Positions 59,500-64,000 of a DNA stretch of 64,000 bases are shown piece by piece. This stretch comes from Promicromonospora umidemergens (GTDB lineage Bacteria > Actinomycetota > Actinomycetes > Actinomycetales > Cellulomonadaceae): assembly GCF_024171995.1 (NCBI RefSeq), contig NZ_JAMTCT010000005.1, positions 62,001 through 126,000 on the forward strand. The letters run 5' to 3'. Position 1 is the first letter of the stretch, and the number at the start of each line of letters is the position of its first letter. The position numbers and the translations under genes are program-made. Under the pieces are notes generated by a model, which was not told the DNA's origin, did no database searches, and worked only from the letters and a program-made list of their open reading frames with translations.

Positions 59500-61131
59500 A
59501 TGCACCTCGTCGCCCAGGAACTGGCCTTCGCGTACCCGGGGCGGGACGTGCTGGCAGGCGTGAGCGTCACCGTGAACGACGGCACGCGGCTCGGCGTCGT
59601 GGGGGAGAACGGGTCCGGCAAGTCCACCTTCCTGCACCTCCTCTCGGGCGACCTGCAGCCGCGGTCGGGCGCGGTACGCAGGCAGGGCACCGTCGCCCTC
59701 GTCGAGCAGGAGCTGCACCCGACGCCGGGCCAGACCGTCGGCGACGTCGTCGCGGCGACCCTCGACGGTCTGCGGACGGCGGCCGCCGAGCTGGAGGCCG
59801 CTGCCGCCGCGTTCGACCACGGGTCGGGCGACCTCGCGGTGCTGGAGCGCACCCTCTCGCTCGCCGAGCACCTCGCGGTCTGGGACGCCGACCGGCGGGT
59901 CGAGATGGCGCTCACCCGGCTCGGCGCGCCGCGCGACCCCGCCCGGCGGCTCGACCAGCTCAGCGTGGGGGAGCGGTTCCGGGTCCGCCTCGCGTGCCGC
60001 CTGGCGGAGCGGTCGGACCTGCTCCTGCTCGACGAGCCCACCAACCACCTGGACGACTCCGCCATCGAGTTCCTCACGGGTGAGCTCGTCGCGTGGCGGG
60101 GCGGCGTCGTGCTCGTCACCCACGACCGCGAGCTGCTGGACGACGTCGCCACCGCGATCCTGGACCTCGATCCCTCCTGGGACGGCAAGCCCGTGCTGTA
60201 CGGACAGCCGGGCTACCTGGCCTACCGGTTCGCGAAGAACCAGACGCTGCACCGCTGGCGGCAGCGCTACCGGGCCGAGCGCAAGCGGGCCGCCGCGCTC
60301 GCCGAGCGGCTGGACGAGTCGTACGAGGGGCTGTCCGACGAGTGGCGCCCCGAGAAGGGCTCGCAGAAACATCGCCGTGCCACCCACGCCCGTATCCACG
60401 TCAAGGCTGCCGACCGGCTCGTCCAGAAGCTCGAGGCGGAGGCCATCGAGGTGCCGGTGCCGCCGGTGGAGCTCGGGTTCCCGGACCTGCCGGCGATGTC
60501 TCCGGGCTGGGACCCCAGCAACCCGGTCGTGGAGGTCCGCTCGCCACGAGTCGGGGACGACGGCGGCGCCCGCGTGGATCTCGCGGGCACGCGGATAGCG
60601 ATCCCGCCGTCGGGCAGGCTGCTCATCGTGGGGCCGAACGGTACGGGCAAGTCGACGCTGCTCGGGGCGCTGGCCGGCACCCTTGAGCTGGACCGGGGGA
60701 GCCGGTCGCTCGCGCCGGGCGCCCGGATCGGCGTCGTGGGGCAGGAGAGCCTGCCCATCACCGGCAAGGCGCGCCTGCGGACGGGTTTCGAGACGTACGC
60801 CGACGAGGCGCTCCGGCTGCTCGCCTCCGGCGAGCTGGACCCGGACCACGTGGTGCCCGTCGCGGGTCTCGGCCTGCTCAGCGAGGAGGACCTGGACCGG
60901 CCGCTCGCCGAGCTGTCCGCTGGGCAGCGGCGCCGGTTCGAGCTGGCCCGCGCGCTGCTGCACGCACCGCACCTGCTGCTCCTGGACGAGCCGACGAACC
61001 ACCTGTCGATCGACCTCGTCGACGAGCTGACCCGTGCCCTGCAGGTCACGCCGTGCGCCGTGGTGGTGGCCACCCACGACCGCCGCATGCGGTCGGACCT
61101 GGAGGACTGGCCGGTGCTGGACCTGACGTGA
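59500..61131 (+). CDS. ABC-F family ATPase
   Basis: A 543-aa soluble protein with two ABC domains and no membrane part. ABC-F proteins bind the ribosomal E site and rescue translation or protect from antibiotics. Domain 1: Walker A GENGSGKST, signature LSVGERFR, Walker B LLLLDEPTNHLDD. Domain 2: GPNGTGKST, LSAGQRRRFE, LLLLDEPTNHLSI. The interdomain linker (about 235-340) is Arg/Lys-rich. The layout resembles the actinobacterial TlrC/OleB-like resistance group, but no antibiotic gene is near. Resistance cannot be claimed from sequence alone. Confidence 0.92.
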   Translation: MHLVAQELAFAYPGRDVLAGVSVTVNDGTRLGVVGENGSGKSTFLHLLSGDLQPRSGAVRRQGTVALVEQELHPTPGQTVGDVVAATLDGLRTAAAELEAAAAAFDHGSGDLAVLERTLSLAEHLAVWDADRRVEMALTRLGAPRDPARRLDQLSVGERFRVRLACRLAERSDLLLLDEPTNHLDDSAIEFLTGELVAWRGGVVLVTHDRELLDDVATAILDLDPSWDGKPVLYGQPGYLAYRFAKNQTLHRWRQRYRAERKRAAALAERLDESYEGLSDEWRPEKGSQKHRRATHARIHVKAADRLVQKLEAEAIEVPVPPVELGFPDLPAMSPGWDPSNPVVEVRSPRVGDDGGARVDLAGTRIAIPPSGRLLIVGPNGTGKSTLLGALAGTLELDRGSRSLAPGARIGVVGQESLPITGKARLRTGFETYADEALRLLASGELDPDHVVPVAGLGLLSEEDLDRPLAELSAGQRRRFELARALLHAPHLLLLDEPTNHLSIDLVDELTRALQVTPCAVVVATHDRRMRSDLEDWPVLDLT

Positions 61132-61138
61132 TCGAGGG

Positions 61139-61711
61139 CTAAGGAAGTCGGCCCACGTGCCCCATCGCCTGCTTGATCAGCATGCCCTGGCCGTTCATCA
61201 TCTCGGCCTGCACGTCGTCGGCGCACGCCTCCTCCGGCGTCAGCCAGGCGAGGTCCAGGGCATTCTGCTGCGGGCGGCAGTCGCCCGTGACGGGAACGAC
61301 GTACGCGAGGGAGACCGCGTGCTGGCGCGGATCGTGGAACGGCGTGATGCCCGGTGTCGGGAAGTACTCGGCAACTGTGAACGGCTGTGGGGACGGCGGG
61401 ACCTGCGGCAGCGCGACCGGGCCGAGGTCCTTCTCGATGTGGCGCAGCAGCGCGTCCCGGATCCGCTCGTGGTACATGACGCGCCCCGAGACGAGGGCGC
61501 GCGTCATCGTGCCCTGGGTGTTCGCCCGCAGGAGCAGTCCGACGGCGACCACGTCGCCCGAGTCGTCGACCCGGACCGGGACGGCGTCGACGTACACGAG
61601 CGGAAGCTGTGCCCGTACGACCGCGAGGTCCTCGTCGGTCAGCCATCCCGAGACCTGGGAGGGATCGCGGTAGAAGTCGTCGTCGGATGGGTAGTCGGCA
61701 GTGTCCGTCAC
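61139..61711 (-). CDS. DUF4916 NUDIX-like protein
   Basis: 190 aa of the NUDIX-fold DUF4916 family: SGWLTDEDLAVVRAQLPLVY, VDAVPVRVDDSGDVVAVGLL, RALVSGRVMYHERIRDALLR and HAVSLAYVVPVTGDC. The canonical Nudix box (GX5EX7REUXEEXGU) is not complete, so hydrolase activity is uncertain. The GTG at 61711 is placed by a -10 7 nt upstream. It converges on the ABC-F gene with only 7 bp between stops. Confidence 0.85.
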   Translation of the reverse strand: MTDTADYPSDDDFYRDPSQVSGWLTDEDLAVVRAQLPLVYVDAVPVRVDDSGDVVAVGLLLRANTQGTMTRALVSGRVMYHERIRDALLRHIEKDLGPVALPQVPPSPQPFTVAEYFPTPGITPFHDPRQHAVSLAYVVPVTGDCRPQQNALDLAWLTPEEACADDVQAEMMNGQGMLIKQAMGHVGRLP

Positions 61712-61718
61712 GGGGTCC

Positions 61719-61724
61719 GTTCTA
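61719..61724 (-). promoter_or_regulatory. -10 hexamer of the DUF4916 gene
   Basis: TAGAAC on the minus strand ends 7 nt before the GTG at 61711. Confidence 0.45.
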
Positions 61725-61825
61725 CCAGGTCGTGCCGAGCGGTGCCGCACCCCGCGCCGCGCGTGGAATAGCCGAGGGCGCCGCTGTGCTGCACAAGGGA
61801 GACGTCCAACGAGAGGAAACGCGAC

Positions 61826-62188
61826 ATGGCCACCGTCGACATTACCGACGCCACGTTCGAGAAGACCGTCAGCGACAGCGAGATAGTCCTCGTCGACTTC
61901 TGGGCCACCTGGTGCCCGCCGTGCAAGATGTTTGGTCCCGTCTTCGAGGCGTCCTCGGACAAGAACACCGACATCGTGCACGCCAAGGTCGACACGGACG
62001 CCAACCCGGGCATCTCCTCGGCCGCGCAGGTCACGTCGATCCCCACGCTCATGGCTTTCCGTGACGGCGTGCTGGTCTTCCGCCAGGCAGGCGCACTGCC
62101 CGCCAAGGGCCTCGCCGAGGTCGTCGAGGCCGTGCGCGGTCTCGACATGGAGGTCGTGAAGAAGGACCTCGCAGCGCAGCAGAACTGA
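61826..62188 (+). CDS. Thioredoxin with a CPPC active site
   Basis: A 120-aa cytosolic disulfide reductase. The thioredoxin fold shows VLVDFWATWCPPCKMFGPVF (active site about residues 32-35), the cis-Pro segment SIPTLMAF, and AKVDTDANP. The active site is CPPC rather than the classic CGPC, and the Asp of the buried DFWA is kept. A charged tail (MEVVKKDLAAQQN) extends past the fold. GAGAGGAAA stands upstream of the ATG. Confidence 0.95.
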   Translation: MATVDITDATFEKTVSDSEIVLVDFWATWCPPCKMFGPVFEASSDKNTDIVHAKVDTDANPGISSAAQVTSIPTLMAFRDGVLVFRQAGALPAKGLAEVVEAVRGLDMEVVKKDLAAQQN

Positions 62189-62194
62189 CGCAGT

Positions 62195-62248
62195 CCGGGC
62201 CGGCACTGTCCCCGCTGACGCTGTCCCTGCAGGCACTGTCCCTGAGCG
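62195..62248. repeat. Short imperfect repeats after thioredoxin
   Basis: GGCACTGTCCC, GCTGTCCCTGCA and GGCACTGTCCCTG follow one another, a degenerate unit around CTGTCCC. Confidence 0.6.
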
Positions 62249-62250
62249 GG

Positions 62251-62290
62251 CCGCGGCGGCTCATCCGGTTCATGGGGTGAGCCGCCGCGG
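62251..62290. terminator. Hairpin between thioredoxin and the convergent membrane gene
   Basis: A perfect 13-bp stem (62251-62263 with 62278-62290) with a 14-nt loop in the convergent gap. No clear U-tract. Confidence 0.7.
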
Positions 62291-62350
62291 CGTCGTCCGC
62301 CCGAGTGAGGCACGCACCGCTGGGGCCGTGGGGCTGCACGGCGGAACCGC

Positions 62351-63361
62351 CTACCGTCGGATCGGGCGGAGCTCCGCCAGGAGGACTGCTCCCGCGACCG
62401 CTGTCGCCGTACCGGCGACGACCTGGACGAGGTCCACGAAGGGAACCACACCCGCCGTCGGCACGGACGCGGCGGGCCCTGCGAGCCTCGTGAGGAGCAG
62501 CACCAGCGAGTACGCCCCGCTCGACAGCGTGGCCCCGCCGCCGACCCAGGCGAGCACGACCGGCACCCAGGCGCGTTCTCGACCGGGTCGCCGCCGGACC
62601 AGCATGAGAAGACCCATGACCGCCCCGATCGCGAAGAGCGCCGACGTCGCATCGGCGAGCCGTTCGACCGCTCCGCGGCTCTCGACCAGCTGCGGTGTGA
62701 GCCCCCAGGTCGCGCCGAGACTCCAGAGCAGGCGCGATGCCGACACCACGGTGAGCAGAGCGACGATCCCCCAGGTGACTGGCAGGAGAGCCGGTCGAGA
62801 CGGGCCGCTCGGACGGTCCGAGAGGCGTCCGGTGAGCTCGCGTCCCCAACGAGCGCGCGCATAGAGGACGAACGAGATGGTGATCCCGACTGCCTGCGCG
62901 CCGAAACCGAGATACACCAAGGGGCCGACCCACGGCGCGAGCGACCCGTCGCCCACGGACGATGGCTCCGTCGTGACGAATACCGCGACCACGGGCCCCG
63001 TGATGAGGAACGGTGCCAGCAGCCCCATCCCGATCCAGGTCGGAACGAGTACCAGCCATGCCGGTGCACGCAGACCCCAGCTGTGGGTGAAGGCGAGGAT
63101 GATCGCGACCGCGAACAGCTCCATCGCCACCGTCACGAGGTTGCCGCCCTGAACCACCGCGGCGTCCAAGGGGGAGGTCTCGGCGATACCCACCGTCGAG
63201 CCGGAGATCCACATCAGCTTGAGGACCAGGTAGGGCAGGACCGCCGCTACGGCGAGATACCCGACGACGAATCTGGCTCGGCCGTCGCGTCGTGCTGTCG
63301 ACGGTGAGCCCGCCCCACCACGGGGCGCCGTTGTGGAGGACGTCTTGGTTGGAGTGCTCAT
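62351..63361 (-). CDS. Polytopic membrane protein of unknown function
   Basis: 336 aa with about eight predicted helices, starting at about residues 32-52 and ending at about 310-330. A Ser/Thr/Ala-rich cytosolic lead precedes them. Charged loops (ARARWGRELTGRLSDRPSGP, RRRPGRERAW) fit an inner-membrane topology. No family motif was recognised. GGAGG 8-9 nt upstream supports the ATG at 63361 over the in-frame start at 63391. Confidence 0.7.
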   Translation of the reverse strand: MSTPTKTSSTTAPRGGAGSPSTARRDGRARFVVGYLAVAAVLPYLVLKLMWISGSTVGIAETSPLDAAVVQGGNLVTVAMELFAVAIILAFTHSWGLRAPAWLVLVPTWIGMGLLAPFLITGPVVAVFVTTEPSSVGDGSLAPWVGPLVYLGFGAQAVGITISFVLYARARWGRELTGRLSDRPSGPSRPALLPVTWGIVALLTVVSASRLLWSLGATWGLTPQLVESRGAVERLADATSALFAIGAVMGLLMLVRRRPGRERAWVPVVLAWVGGGATLSSGAYSLVLLLTRLAGPAASVPTAGVVPFVDLVQVVAGTATAVAGAVLLAELRPIRR

Positions 63362-63506
63362 CTCTTGAGCCTCCACGTCCACCGTCGCCACTGCCTCACC
63401 CTCGCGGGTGAACCGGCCTGCCCCGTGCGGGTGAGCGTCACCCCGATCGGAAGCCGTCGATCCGCCGTGGCGGTGCCGTGTTCCGGCCGTGCCTGAATCT
63501 ATGAGG

Positions 63507-63588
63507 TGCGCGAGGCGGGACTCGAACCCGCACGTCCGAAGACACCAGGACCTAAACCTGGCGCGGCTGCCAATTACGCCACTCGCGC
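63507..63588 (-). tRNA. tRNA-Leu (anticodon UAG)
   Basis: 82 nt on the minus strand. The acceptor GCGCGAG pairs with CTCGCGC plus discriminator A. The anticodon stem CCAGG/CCTGG closes the loop TTTAGGT with anticodon TAG. A long variable arm (TGTCTTCGGACGT) and T-loop GGTTCGAGTCC are present. CCA is not encoded. Confidence 0.95.
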
Positions 63589-63619
63589 GCGGCGGTCAGT
63601 CTACGGGTTTGCGGGCAGG

Positions 63620-64000
63620 TCAGCGGAATGCGGCGAGCCCCGTGATGTGCCGGCCCAGCACCAGCGTGTGCACCTCGTCCGTGCCCTCGTAGGTGCGCAC
63701 GGACTCCAGGTTGTTCGCGTGCCGCATGGGCGAGTGGTCCAGCGTGACGCCGTTGCCGCCCAGTACGGTGCGAGCTTCCCGGCAGACCTCGATGGCGATG
63801 CGCGCGTTGTTCAGCTTGCCCGCAGAGATCATGTGCCCCTCCAGGCGCCCGGCGTCCTTGAGGCGGCCGAGGCGCAGCGCCATGAGCTGTGCCTTGGTGA
63901 TCTCCAGCGCCATGTCGACGAGCTTGGCCTGCGTGAGCTGGAAGCCCGCGATCGGCGTGCCGAACTGCTCGCGCCCCTTGGCATAGGCCAGTGCTGACTC
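63620..64000 (-). CDS. Acyl-CoA dehydrogenase, glutaryl-CoA dehydrogenase-like (5' end outside window)
   Basis: The last 126 codons of a FAD-dependent acyl-CoA dehydrogenase. Seen are the start of the C-terminal helical domain (ALAYAKGREQFGTPIAGFQL), CREARTVLGGNGVTLDHSPM and the catalytic-Glu region NLESVRTYEGTDEVHTLVLG. The TYEGTDEVH wording and the HITGLAAFR ending are those of glutaryl-CoA dehydrogenase-type enzymes (lysine/tryptophan breakdown). The start lies beyond base 64,000. Confidence 0.88.
   Translation of the reverse strand, partial: ESALAYAKGREQFGTPIAGFQLTQAKLVDMALEITKAQLMALRLGRLKDAGRLEGHMISAGKLNNARIAIEVCREARTVLGGNGVTLDHSPMRHANNLESVRTYEGTDEVHTLVLGRHITGLAAFR

Overview
The window is GC-rich actinobacterial chromosome. 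Signs are GTG starts, many short gene overlaps, an extracellular GH10 xylanase with a CBM2 module, a Tad (Flp pilus) locus, DUF222/HNH and DUF3039 genes, and leaderless promoters. The enzyme set and gene order fit a soil or plant-litter Micrococcales such as Promicromonosporaceae or Cellulomonadaceae. The genus is an inference and was not tested. Most of the window is ordinary core genome with a few accessory islands.

Layout. 1-3.2 kb: the 5' part of an aminotransferase gene, a cluster of DnaA-box-like motifs, and a DUF4143-type ATPase gene broken by a one-base frameshift. 3.2-9.7 kb: a Tad pilus operon (CpaF, TadB, TadC, a small pilin-like protein, two TadE-like proteins) whose last member, a TadG-like gene, is cut off from the rest by a convergent xylanase gene with LacI-type twin operators. 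9.8-15.9 kb: an ankyrin protein, then prfB-ftsE-ftsX-M23 peptidase-smpB-ssrA, i.e. translation termination, division control and trans-translation. 15.8-19.2 kb: an XRE/MmyB-type regulator divergent from a metallo-beta-lactamase-fold hydrolase and a type B carboxylesterase. 19.3-20.9 kb: a frameshifted DUF222/HNH gene. 20.9-25.5 kb: an ArsR-AHSA1 pair, a propionyl-CoA synthetase-like ligase and a secreted TAP-type peptidase. 25.5-30.9 kb: GH20 hexosaminidase, N-acyl-D-amino-acid deacylase, a DSD1-like PLP enzyme and RidA, which read as a hexosamine/D-amino-acid salvage run. 30.9-33.9 kb: an MFS exporter with a MerR regulator, and a DUF4349 lipoprotein.

34.2-40.5 kb: an amino-sugar uptake operon (ROK repressor, solute-binding lipoprotein, two ABC permeases, ROK kinase, NagB) with a well-formed promoter whose -35 lies inside a palindrome. 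40.5-44.2 kb: an AAA+ ATPase divergent from a DUF3039-helicase pair. 44.3-50.6 kb: pncB, clpS, DUF2017, murI, an Rv1339-like hydrolase, rph and rdgB, in an order like that of mycobacteria. 50.6-52.3 kb: DUF3054 and a sulfotransferase. 52.3-59.4 kb: a LytTR response regulator, a LytS-type histidine kinase and two sodium:solute symporter units. The gap between the divergent units (57,020-57,339) holds two arrays of LytTR-like 9-mers spaced 20-21 bp. 59.5-64 kb: an ABC-F protein, a DUF4916 NUDIX-like protein, thioredoxin, a membrane protein, tRNA-Leu(UAG) and the 3' end of an acyl-CoA dehydrogenase gene.

How the parts fit. The xylanase and TAP peptidase act outside the cell. The GH20 enzyme, D-amino-acid enzymes and nag-type operon suggest use of chitin and cell-wall fragments. 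The symporter and two-component region looks like a carboxylate-sensing and uptake module. The least explained and most testable signals are the LytTR operator arrays, a perfect 29-bp inverted repeat at 29,039-29,098, the xylanase lodged in the Tad locus, and the widespread leaderless -10/start arrangement. I saw no CRISPR array, prophage, insertion sequence or obvious defence island.
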